64,000 nucleotides of DNA, from the NCBI RefSeq assembly GCF_011764485.1, contig NZ_AP022848.1, positions 3,810,001-3,874,000 of the forward strand. Reading direction: 5' to 3'. Source of the DNA: Bosea sp. ANAM02 (GTDB lineage Bacteria; Pseudomonadota; Alphaproteobacteria; Rhizobiales; Beijerinckiaceae). This document shows positions 25,592-32,809 of the stretch, in pieces; the first letter of the stretch is position 1; each line of letters starts with the position of its first letter. The notes under the pieces are model-generated. The model saw only the letters and a list, made by a program, of their open reading frames with translations. It was not told where the DNA came from and did not search any database. Made by a program: the position numbers and the translations under genes.

Positions 25592-27094
25592 ATGATGGAA
25601 ACGATTTCCCATCTTTCGCTCGGCTTCGGCGTCGCGCTGACGCTGAAGAACATCGCGCTCTGCTTCGCCGGCTGCCTCGTGGGCACGCTGATCGGCGTGC
25701 TGCCCGGCGTCGGCCCGATCGCCACGATCTCGATCCTGCTGCCGATCACCTTCGGCCTCGATCCGACCGGCGCGCTGATCATGCTCGCGGGCATCTATTA
25801 CGGCGCACAATATGGCGGCTCGACCACCGCGATCCTGGTCAACATCCCCGGCGAGGCGACCGCCGTTGTCACCACGCTCGACGGCCATCAGATGGCCAAG
25901 CAGGGACGCGCCGGCGTGGCGCTCGGCACGGCTGCGATCGGCTCCTTCTTCGCCGGATGCGTCGCCACCGTGATCATCGCCGCGCTCGGTGCGCCGCTGA
26001 CCAAGATGGCGCTGCTGTTCGGTCCGGCCGAGTATTTCTCGCTGATGGTGATGGGCCTGTGCTTCGCGGTGGTGCTGGCGCGCGGCTCGATCCTCAAGGC
26101 CTTCTGCATGATCATGCTCGGCCTGCTGTTCTCGACCGTCGGCACCGATCTCGAGACAGGGCAGGAGCGTCTGACCTTCGGCGTCGCCTCACTCTCCGAC
26201 GGCATCGATTTCTCGGTTCTGGCGATGGGCGTGTTCGGCTTCGCCGAGGTGCTGCGCAATCTCGAGAATCCCGAAGCGCGCGACGTCGTGAAAAGCAAGA
26301 TCGGCCGGCTGCTGCCGAGCTGGGAGGATATCAAGCAATCGATCGCGCCCGTGCTGCGCGGCACGGCGATCGGCGGCGTTCTCGGCATCCTGCCGGGCAA
26401 TGGCGCCGTGCTCGGCCCCTTCGCCAGCTACACGATGGAGAAGAAGCTCGCCAAGGATCCCTCGCGCTTCGGCAAGGGCGCGATCGAGGGCGTTGCGGGG
26501 CCGGAATCGGCCAACAATGCCGGCGCGCAGACCGCCTTCATTCCGCTGCTCACGCTGGGCATTCCGCCGAATGCGGTGATGGCGCTGATGGTCGGCGCGA
26601 TGACGATCCACGGCATCATTCCCGGCCCGCAGGTGATGACCCGCAACCCCGAGCTGTTCTGGGGTATGGTCGCGTCGATGTGGATCGGCAACCTGATGCT
26701 GCTGATCATCAACCTGCCGCTGGTCGGCCTGTGGGTGAAGCTGCTGCAGGTGCCTTACCGGCTGATGTTCCCGGCGATCCTGATCTTCTGCTGCATCGGC
26801 ATCTATTCGGTGAACAACCAGCCGCTCGACGTCGCCTTCACCGCGCTGTTCGGCCTGTTCGGCTATCTGCTGATCAAGCTCGGCTTCGAGCCGGCTCCGA
26901 TGCTGCTCGGCTTCGTGCTCGGCAAGCTGATGGAGGAGAAGCTCAGGCAGGCGCTGATCATCTCGCGCGGTTCGTTCTGGACCTTCGTCGAGCGGCCGAT
27001 CTCAGCGGGACTGCTCGTCGTTGCCGTTCTCGTCCTCGCCGTCGCGCTCCTGCCCTCGATCTCGAAGAAGCGCGACGAGGTCTTCACCGAATGA
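25592..27094 (+). CDS. tctA: Tripartite tricarboxylate transporter large subunit TctA
   Basis: The 500-residue large permease of a tripartite tricarboxylate transporter. Family hallmarks are GTLIGVLPGVGPIATISILLP near the N-terminus, YYGAQYGGSTTAILVNIPGE, and the repeated GILPGNGAVLGPFASYTMEK and GVAGPESANNAGAQTAFIPL in the second half. About twelve hydrophobic segments are expected. With TctB and the periplasmic TctC it imports a carboxylate, such as citrate or an aromatic acid, using an ion gradient. It is separated from tctB by 3 bp and from tctC by 64 bp. Confidence 0.95.
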   Translation: MMETISHLSLGFGVALTLKNIALCFAGCLVGTLIGVLPGVGPIATISILLPITFGLDPTGALIMLAGIYYGAQYGGSTTAILVNIPGEATAVVTTLDGHQMAKQGRAGVALGTAAIGSFFAGCVATVIIAALGAPLTKMALLFGPAEYFSLMVMGLCFAVVLARGSILKAFCMIMLGLLFSTVGTDLETGQERLTFGVASLSDGIDFSVLAMGVFGFAEVLRNLENPEARDVVKSKIGRLLPSWEDIKQSIAPVLRGTAIGGVLGILPGNGAVLGPFASYTMEKKLAKDPSRFGKGAIEGVAGPESANNAGAQTAFIPLLTLGIPPNAVMALMVGAMTIHGIIPGPQVMTRNPELFWGMVASMWIGNLMLLIINLPLVGLWVKLLQVPYRLMFPAILIFCCIGIYSVNNQPLDVAFTALFGLFGYLLIKLGFEPAPMLLGFVLGKLMEEKLRQALIISRGSFWTFVERPISAGLLVVAVLVLAVALLPSISKKRDEVFTE

Positions 27095-27158
27095 CGGGGT
27101 TGCCGCCCCGGCGGCCGCCCTCCAGTCTCACCGCCAACCATCCATGGGAGGAATACGC

Positions 27159-28133
27159 ATGAAGAAGCTCGTTCTCGGTCTTGCCGCCGCCGCCACGCTG
27201 GCCCTCGCCGGCAGCGCACAGGCGCAAGGCTATCCGACGAAGCCGGTCACCATGATCGTGCCCTTCGCGGCCGGCGGCCCGACCGATATCATCGCCCGCA
27301 TCGTCGCCGACAACATGTCGAAGACGCTCGGCCAGCAGATCGTCATCGAAAACGTCGCCGGCGCCGGCGGCACCACCGGCATCACCCGCGCGATGACCTC
27401 CGCGCCCGATGGCTATACCATCGCCATGGGCCATCTCGGCACGTTCTCGGCGGCGCCGTCCACCTATCCCGGCCTGAAATACGACCCGATCAACGGCATG
27501 CAGACGATCGGTCTCGCCGGCGGCACGCCGATCCTGATCGTGGCGCGCAAGACGCTGGAGCCGAAGGACCTCAAGGCCTTCGTCGCGGCGGTCAAGGCCA
27601 CCCCGGACAAGTTCAATGAGGCCCATGCCGGCCTCGGCTCGGTCTCCTGGACGACCTGCACACTGCTCAAGGGCATCCTCGGCACGCCGAAGATCAACGC
27701 CGTCGCCTATCGCGGCACGGGTCCTGCGCTCAACGACCTCGTCTCGGGCCAGGTCGACTTCATGTGCGACCAGATCGTCTCGGTCGCGGAGCAGGTCCGC
27801 GCCAACACCATCAAGGCCTATGCCGTCGCCTCGGCCCAGCGCTCGCCGGCCCTGCCGGACGTGCCGACAACCAAGGAAGCCGGTCTGCCCGACTATCAGA
27901 TCGAGGCCTGGAACGGCATCGCCGGCCCGAAGGGCATGCCGAAGGAGGCCGTGGACAAGCTGGTCGACGCCCTGAACAAGGCGCTCAACGACGAAGGCAC
28001 TAAGAAGCGCCTGCTCGATCTCGGCACCGTGCTGCCGACCGCCGAGGAGCGGACGCCCGCCGGCTTCGCCGCGCTGATCAAGCGCGACGCCGACAAGCTC
28101 TCGCCGGCGCTTTCGGCCGCGCCGAAGCAGTAA
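27159..28133 (+). CDS. tctC: Tripartite tricarboxylate transporter substrate-binding protein
   Basis: A 324-residue periplasmic solute receptor of the TctC/BugT family. A signal peptide (KKLVLGLAAAATLALAGSAQAQ) is followed by YPTKPVTMIVPFAAGGPTDI, the characteristic first ligand loop, then VAGAGGTTGITRAM and YRGTGPALNDLVSGQVDFMC. Bug-type receptors bind carboxylates; specificity cannot be read here. GGGAGGA upstream fixes the ATG at 27159; the frame further upstream overlaps tctA and is not real. It is the last gene of the LysR-tctBAC operon and is closed by the terminator at 28161-28190. Confidence 0.94.
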   Translation: MKKLVLGLAAAATLALAGSAQAQGYPTKPVTMIVPFAAGGPTDIIARIVADNMSKTLGQQIVIENVAGAGGTTGITRAMTSAPDGYTIAMGHLGTFSAAPSTYPGLKYDPINGMQTIGLAGGTPILIVARKTLEPKDLKAFVAAVKATPDKFNEAHAGLGSVSWTTCTLLKGILGTPKINAVAYRGTGPALNDLVSGQVDFMCDQIVSVAEQVRANTIKAYAVASAQRSPALPDVPTTKEAGLPDYQIEAWNGIAGPKGMPKEAVDKLVDALNKALNDEGTKKRLLDLGTVLPTAEERTPAGFAALIKRDADKLSPALSAAPKQ

Positions 28134-28160
28134 GCTTCCAGCACCATCCAGCAACGAAGC

Positions 28161-28190
28161 GGCGGGCCCCCCCCCCCGGGCCCGCCGTTT
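28161..28190 (+). terminator. tctC terminator with 11-C tract
   Basis: The stem GGCGGGCCC and GGGCCCGCC encloses a loop made only of C, giving eleven consecutive C at 28167-28177, and is followed by GTTTTCGTTT. It fits a Rho-independent terminator 27 bp after tctC. Confidence 0.85.
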
Positions 28191-28379
28191 TCGTTTCGGG
28201 GTTTGCCTCGTCGGGACGGCAATGGGCCAACTCCCGCCATGACTTCACAAGATGCTGTTCCGAAACATCTTTTTCCGGCCGCTTAGCGACCGTTAACATC
28301 TCGTGACCGATTTTTCCGGAACCGTTCCGCCACGTCGCGGTTGTCCTCGCCGAAGATCAGCTTCGAAAGGAGACATCCC

Positions 28380-28811
28380 ATGTTCAAGAAGCTTGCGCTC
28401 GTTGCCGCCCTGACCATCACCCCGGCCATCGCCTTCGCCCAGAGCCAGCCCTCGGGCGGCGCGGTCGGCGGCGCGACCAGCGGTGCCGCCACCGGCGCGG
28501 TCGGCGGCGCCATCGTCGGCGGCCCGGTCGGTGCGGTTGTCGGCGGCGTCGGCGGCGCGGTTGTCGGCGCGATCGTCGGCGATGCGGCCGAGCCGAAGTT
28601 CCGCACCTACGTCGTCCAGCAGCGCGTGCCGTCCTACACCTATGCCGAGCCGGTTGCCGTCGGCACCGTCCTCCCGGCGCAGGGCGTGGTCTATCACCAG
28701 CTGCCGGCGGATTACGCGCCGAACGCCTCCAATTACCGTTACACCGTCGTGAACGACCGTACGGTCATCGTCGAGCCGCAGACGCGCCGCGTCGTTCAGA
28801 TCATCGAGTGA
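28380..28811 (+). CDS. DUF1236 glycine-zipper secreted protein
   Basis: A 143-residue exported protein. A signal peptide (MFKKLALVAALTITPAIAFA) precedes a glycine-zipper segment rich in GGAVGGATSG and GAVVGGVGGAVVG repeats (about residues 25-67), which may insert in or lie along a membrane, and a C-terminal DUF1236-type domain ending VVNDRTVIVEPQTRRVVQII. Function is unknown; such proteins in Rhizobiales are often envelope stress related. AAAGGAGA before the ATG at 28380 is a good ribosome binding site. It stands alone and has its own terminator. Confidence 0.85.
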   Translation: MFKKLALVAALTITPAIAFAQSQPSGGAVGGATSGAATGAVGGAIVGGPVGAVVGGVGGAVVGAIVGDAAEPKFRTYVVQQRVPSYTYAEPVAVGTVLPAQGVVYHQLPADYAPNASNYRYTVVNDRTVIVEPQTRRVVQIIE

Positions 28812-28848
28812 TCCGGCGCCTCGGTTCAGGCGGCACCTGAATCGGCTG

Positions 28849-28877
28849 GAAAGCCCGCCCTTCACGGGGCGGGCTTT
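28849..28877. terminator. Bidirectional terminator between DUF1236 gene and upp
   Basis: AAAGCCCGCCC-TTCAC-GGGGCGGGCTTT forms a strong stem with A- and T-rich flanks between two convergent genes. Confidence 0.85.
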
Positions 28878-28895
28878 CTTCGTCGCGACTGAGCT

Positions 28896-29537
28896 TCAGC
28901 GCGTGCCGAACATCCGGTCGCCGGCGTCTCCGAGGCCGGGCACGATATAGCCGTGGTCATTCAGCCGCTCATCGATCGCCGCCGTCCAGATCCGGACATC
29001 CGGATGGGCACCGCGCAGGCGGGCGATGCCTTCCGGCGAGGCCAGCAGGCAGACGAAACGCAGGTCCTTCGCGCCGCGCTCCTTCAGGCGCTCGACGGCC
29101 GCTACGGCCGAGTTCGCGGTGGCCAGCATCGGGTCCATCACCACGATCATGCGCTCGGTGATGTCGGATGGCGCCTTGAAGTAGTACTCCACGGCCTGAA
29201 GCGTGTCGGGATCGCGATAGAGCCCGATATGGGCGACGCGGGCGGCCGGGACGAGTTCCAGCATGCCGTCGAGGAAGCCGACGCCGGCGCGCAGGATCGG
29301 CGCGAAGACCAGCTTCTTGCCGGAGATGACCGGCTGCATCGATTTCTGCAACGGCGTCTCGATCTCGATCAGCTCGGTCGGCAGGTCGCGCGTCACCTCG
29401 TAGCAGAGCAGCATCCCGATCTCGTTGAGGAGCTGGCGGAAGCTCTTGGTGGAGCGATCCTTCTCGCGCATCAGCGTGAGCTTGTGCTGGACCAGCGGAT
29501 GGTCGACGACGGTGACGCCGTCCTGGCTCGAAGTCAT
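28896..29537 (-). CDS. upp: Uracil phosphoribosyltransferase
   Basis: A 213-residue uracil phosphoribosyltransferase that converts uracil and PRPP into UMP. Type-I PRTase features are visible: [20 protein letters not shown], the PRPP loop [20 protein letters not shown] and the uracil-binding region [14 protein letters not shown] at the C-terminus. Length is normal (about 208-215). It lies downstream of the URC4-like and URC1-like genes on the same strand, 157 bp from the former, with a family-C repeat between. In yeasts with the URC pathway a uracil phosphoribosyltransferase supplies the first intermediate, so it may serve catabolism as well as salvage. Confidence 0.95.
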   Translation of the reverse strand: MTSSQDGVTVVDHPLVQHKLTLMREKDRSTKSFRQLLNEIGMLLCYEVTRDLPTELIEIETPLQKSMQPVISGKKLVFAPILRAGVGFLDGMLELVPAARVAHIGLYRDPDTLQAVEYYFKAPSDITERMIVVMDPMLATANSAVAAVERLKERGAKDLRFVCLLASPEGIARLRGAHPDVRIWTAAIDERLNDHGYIVPGLGDAGDRMFGTR

Positions 29538-29565
29538 CGTTTCGATTTCCCCTGCGGTTCTTGTG

Positions 29566-29672
29566 AGCCCTCACCCTGAGGAGCCGCGAAGCGGCGTCTC
29601 GAAGGATGTTCCAGAGAACACTGGAGCATCCTTCGAGACGCAGCCTGAAGACTGCTCCTCAGGATGAGGGCT
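29566..29672. repeat. Palindromic intergenic repeat, family C copy 1
   Basis: A 107-bp inverted repeat with ends CCCTCACCCTGAGGAG and CTCCTCAGGATGAGGG and inner arms GTCTCGAAGGATG and CATCCTTCGAGACG. Relatives at 45712-45821 and 55945-56052. It separates upp from the URC4-like gene. Confidence 0.88.
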
Positions 29673-29694
29673 GTCGATTGGCACATACCGAAGA

Positions 29695-30915
29695 TCAAAA
29701 TACCGTGCCATCGCTGACGATGGTCAAGGGCGGGCCGCCATCCACACGCTTTTCGCGCGCGATCCGCCGCCCGGCCGCCCAGGTCCCGCCTTCGAGCACC
29801 TTGGCGAGAGGGAGTTCCTCGCGCGAACGGCCGAGACGCTGGCGGACCAGCGCTCCGACCTCGTCGAGCAGGGCGACGGTCAGCGCCCGCCATTCCACGA
29901 CCAGCGGCGACGACACCTCGTGCGCCTTCGTCCGGTCCGACTCGTCCTTGAGCCGGATGACGCCGTTGTCGAGGAAGAGCCCGCCATTGCGGTATTCCGG
30001 CAGCCCGGTCATCTCGTCGACATCGACCACGGCGATGCCGGCCCATTGCAGCGGCTCGATCAGCGAATAGGTCAGCCATTGCGAGAGCTTGTGGAAGGGC
30101 ACGAGCCCCTCGGTCGGCTTTCCCGGCGCGATCAGCGGATGGCGCCAGGTGTCGCCGAGCGCGACGCCGGCCAATGTCAGGCGCGAGGGCCAGATACCGC
30201 CGAAGGTGCCGAGCACCTCGCCCAGCATATGCGGCGCCCGCAGCGTGCCGGTCTCGGCCGCCGAAGCAAAGCGATCGAACAGCGCGCCCGGCCGCGACAG
30301 GCCGTGCTTTTCGAGCTCCTCGCCGAGACGATTGAGCAGCGCGGCGCGGCCTTCGAGCGCGAGCAGCGGATTGTCCGGCCCGGCCTGGAAGCCGCGCGCC
30401 AGCGCCGCCGCGTCGAGCCGCTTCAATCCGGCTGCATCGGCCTGCAGGGGCTTGGCGGGATCGCTGGAGAACAGGCCGGCGGCGAACATGTCGAGCGAGG
30501 CGAGCGCCAGCCCTTCCGAGCGGCCGATCTCGCGGCCGGTCGCTGCATCGCGATAGCGCCAGTCCGGTCCGGCGCCGGCATCGAGCAGCACGCTGACGAC
30601 GGCGAGATCATAGGCGGCGCGGCCGCGCGCGGCGGGATTGGCAATGCCTGCGGCCTTGTCGAGCGTCTGCCAGCGATCCTCGCCATCGACGGTGAAATGG
30701 CGCCAGCGCGCGTGGAAGGGAATGTCGAGCGTCGGATAGTTCGCGCGGATCGTCTCCAGCACATAATCGGCGCAGGCTTCGAGCCGCTCCGGATGAACGC
30801 TGAAATGCAGGAGCCGGCCGGCGAGCCCGAGTCTTAGCATCTCCTGCGCGCGCTCGCGCACGGCGGCGGGTTTCAGCAGGGCGCGGAACGCCTCGGGATC
30901 GCGGTCGGGCATCAT
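29695..30915 (-). CDS. URC4/Urg3-like DUF1688 protein
   Basis: A roughly 406-residue DUF1688 protein, homologous to URC4 of the yeast Lachancea kluyveri and Urg3 of fission yeast. Its biochemical role in the URC uracil-degradation pathway is not established. Recognisable conserved stretches are IPFHARWRHFTVDGEDRW, YDLAVVSVLLDAGAGPDWRY, GLALASLDMFAAGLFSSDP, LVPFHKLSQWLTYSLIEPLQ and MTGLPEYRNGGLFLDNGVI. Two adjacent ATG codons at 30915 and 30912 are the likely starts; the longer frame upstream overlaps the URC1-like gene. It begins 23 bp after that gene, so the two form an operon, probably with upp. Confidence 0.88.
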   Translation of the reverse strand: MMPDRDPEAFRALLKPAAVRERAQEMLRLGLAGRLLHFSVHPERLEACADYVLETIRANYPTLDIPFHARWRHFTVDGEDRWQTLDKAAGIANPAARGRAAYDLAVVSVLLDAGAGPDWRYRDAATGREIGRSEGLALASLDMFAAGLFSSDPAKPLQADAAGLKRLDAAALARGFQAGPDNPLLALEGRAALLNRLGEELEKHGLSRPGALFDRFASAAETGTLRAPHMLGEVLGTFGGIWPSRLTLAGVALGDTWRHPLIAPGKPTEGLVPFHKLSQWLTYSLIEPLQWAGIAVVDVDEMTGLPEYRNGGLFLDNGVIRLKDESDRTKAHEVSSPLVVEWRALTVALLDEVGALVRQRLGRSREELPLAKVLEGGTWAAGRRIAREKRVDGGPPLTIVSDGTVF

Positions 30916-30938
30916 CAACTCGGGCAGGCGTGTCGGAA

Positions 30939-32201
30939 TCAGAACTTGTCGAGGTCGCGTCCGACCGTCGACTTCAGGGCGTTGTCGCCGGGCGCGCCAT
31001 CCGGCGAATAATAGCCTGCGGCCTTCTTGGCCTCGATCTCGACGGAGGCGTCGGGCGGGACCAGCTCCGGCGGGATCGCGACGCGCTCGCCGATGGTGAT
31101 GCCGCTCTCGACCATGGCGTCGTATTTCATGTTCGACATCGACATCAGCCGGTCGATATGGGTGACGCCGAGCCAGTGCAGCACATCCGGCATGAGCTGC
31201 TGGAAACGGGCATCCTGGACGCCGGCGACGCATTCGGTGCGCTCGAAATAGGTCGCGGCGGAATCGCCGCCCTCCTGGCGCTTGCGGGCGTTGTAGACGA
31301 GGAATTTCGTGACCTCGCCGAGCGCCCGGCCCTCCTTGCGGTTATAGACGATCAGGCCGACGCCGCCACTCTGGGCCTCCTTCACGCATTCCTCGATGCC
31401 ATGCGTGAGATAGGGCCGGCAGGTGCAGATATCGGAGCCGAAGACGTCCGAGCCGTTGCACTCGTCATGGACGCGGCAGGCGATGCGCGCCTTCGGATCG
31501 GCGAGCCGCGAGGCCTCGCCCATGACATAGGCGGTGATCGAGCCGATCGGCGGCAGGAAGACCTTGAGGTCCGGCCGCGTCACCAGTTCGGGATACATGC
31601 CGCCTGTCTGCTCGAACAGCGTGCGGCGCAATTCGCTCTCGGTCGTGCCGAAGCGCTCGGCGATGCCTGGCAGATACCAGACCGGATCGACGGCGATCTT
31701 GGTGACGCTGATATCGCCGGACGCATGCAGGATATGGCCGTCCGCGGCGAGGCGGTGCGCGCCCATCGCCGCGAGAATCTCGGGCAGGTTGAGCCTCGCC
31801 TTGGTGATCGCGATCGAGGGGCGGATATCGATGCCCTCGCCGATCAGCCGGCCGAAATCCTGCGCGACCGTGTGGCCGAATGGGTCGAGCGAGACGATCT
31901 TCTTGAGATCGCCCCATTGCGGCTGCGGCGCGATCTCCGCCGTTGGATGGGTGTTGGTCAGGTCCGGGCGCTGTTGCGGGTTCATCGCGCGGGCCGAGAT
32001 CGCCAGCGCCCGATAGACCGAATAGGAGCCGCCATGGGCGCCGATGACGTTGCGGTCGGCCGGGTTGGTGGTCGAGGCGATGATCGGGCCGCGCTCGGCG
32101 GCTGTGGCGGCGCCCCATCGGATGGGGAAGCGCGCGGCGGCGCTGCCCGGCTCGGGATGGGAGGTCAGCCTGATATGGCCGTTGCGGTTCGGCGCGTTCA
32201 T
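30939..32201 (-). CDS. URC1-like GTP cyclohydrolase II homologue
   Basis: A 420-residue homologue of GTP cyclohydrolase II (RibA) of the URC1 (uracil catabolism) type. The GCHII core lies in the C-terminal half: zinc ligands Cys248, Cys259 and Cys261 in the C-x10-C-x-C motif, then NRKEGRALGE and a Tyr-containing FLVYNARKR that matches the RibA catalytic tyrosine region. An N-terminal extension of about 200 residues is absent from RibA. The URC pathway is thought to use it on a uridine nucleotide rather than GTP. GTG at 32210 is an alternative start; I prefer ATG at 32201. The URC4-like gene follows 23 bp downstream. A riboflavin role is possible but less likely in this context. Confidence 0.87.
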   Translation of the reverse strand: MNAPNRNGHIRLTSHPEPGSAAARFPIRWGAATAAERGPIIASTTNPADRNVIGAHGGSYSVYRALAISARAMNPQQRPDLTNTHPTAEIAPQPQWGDLKKIVSLDPFGHTVAQDFGRLIGEGIDIRPSIAITKARLNLPEILAAMGAHRLAADGHILHASGDISVTKIAVDPVWYLPGIAERFGTTESELRRTLFEQTGGMYPELVTRPDLKVFLPPIGSITAYVMGEASRLADPKARIACRVHDECNGSDVFGSDICTCRPYLTHGIEECVKEAQSGGVGLIVYNRKEGRALGEVTKFLVYNARKRQEGGDSAATYFERTECVAGVQDARFQQLMPDVLHWLGVTHIDRLMSMSNMKYDAMVESGITIGERVAIPPELVPPDASVEIEAKKAAGYYSPDGAPGDNALKSTVGRDLDKF

Positions 32202-32225
32202 CGCGGTCACGTCCTGAAAACGGAA

Positions 32226-32258
32226 GAAGGCCCCGGGACGGGATCGTCCGGGGCCTTC
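32226..32258 (-). terminator. Hairpin between small membrane protein gene and URC1-like gene
   Basis: GAAGGCCCCGGGAC and GTCCGGGGCCTTC pair with one bulged base. On the minus strand TTCTTCCGTTTTC follows. It may end the upstream small gene or act as an attenuator in the leader of the URC operon, starting 24 bp before its ATG. Confidence 0.6.
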
Positions 32259-32304
32259 TGGACCTCGTGAAGTCTGAACCAGCGCGATGGCGCCGTCAAT
32301 CGCC

Positions 32305-32466
32305 TTAGAAAACAGCGAGATAGCGCAGCAGCGAGATGATGCCGATCACGATCACGATGATCTGCACGACGTTCTTGATCTGCCCGTCGAGCGGCAGCAT
32401 CCGCACGAGGTAGAGCACGAGGCCGATGACGAGAACGGTGATCAGCAGCGAAATCAGAATGGACAT
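32305..32466 (-). CDS. Small Thivi_2564-like membrane protein
   Basis: A 53-residue hydrophobic protein. The N-terminal helix MSILISLLITVLVIGLVLYL and a second helix, IKNVVQIIVIVIGIISLLRY, flank a short loop containing RMLPLDGQ. This pattern (VRMLPLDGQIKN) is seen in small membrane proteins annotated as the Thivi_2564 family, of unknown function. On the minus strand AAGGGCTGAAAGC lies upstream of the ATG. A hairpin lies between it and the URC1-like gene, so it is probably a separate unit. Confidence 0.75.
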   Translation of the reverse strand: MSILISLLITVLVIGLVLYLVRMLPLDGQIKNVVQIIVIVIGIISLLRYLAVF

Positions 32467-32644
32467 GCTTTCAGCCCTTTATCTCGGCCGGTAGCCGGCC
32501 CCCCGGAGCCCAGCCGCGACGCATTCGCGGCTTGTCGGCCCCGGAACAAGAACGTCGCAGGGCGGGAAGAGGTTCCGGGGGTGGGTTTGGAGGCGAAGTG
32601 GAGCGAGGCGGCTATTAGGGAGTGCGTGGGAGCCGCAACAAAAA

Positions 32645-32800
32645 ACCCCTCTCCTGTAAGGAGAGGGGTAGGGGTGAGGTGTCGGCCACTGGACCAGTCT
32701 GGCGCCGGACCAACCGCAGCCGCGGTTAGGGTGGAGTAAGGGCGAGCAACGGCCTACCCCTCACCCTGCCCTCTCCCTATGGGAGAGGGTTCCCCGCGCT
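32645..32800. repeat. Long inverted repeat, family D copy 2
   Basis: The second copy of the element at 8656-8819. The left hairpin ACCCCTCTCCT-GTA-AGGAGAGGGGT with GGGGTGAGGTGT faces TACCCCTCACCCTG and CCCTCTCCCTATGGGAGAGGG on the right. It takes up most of the 343-bp gap before glyS; the remaining 178 bp upstream of it shows no gene. Confidence 0.85.
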
Positions 32801-32809
32801 ATCCTTGCC

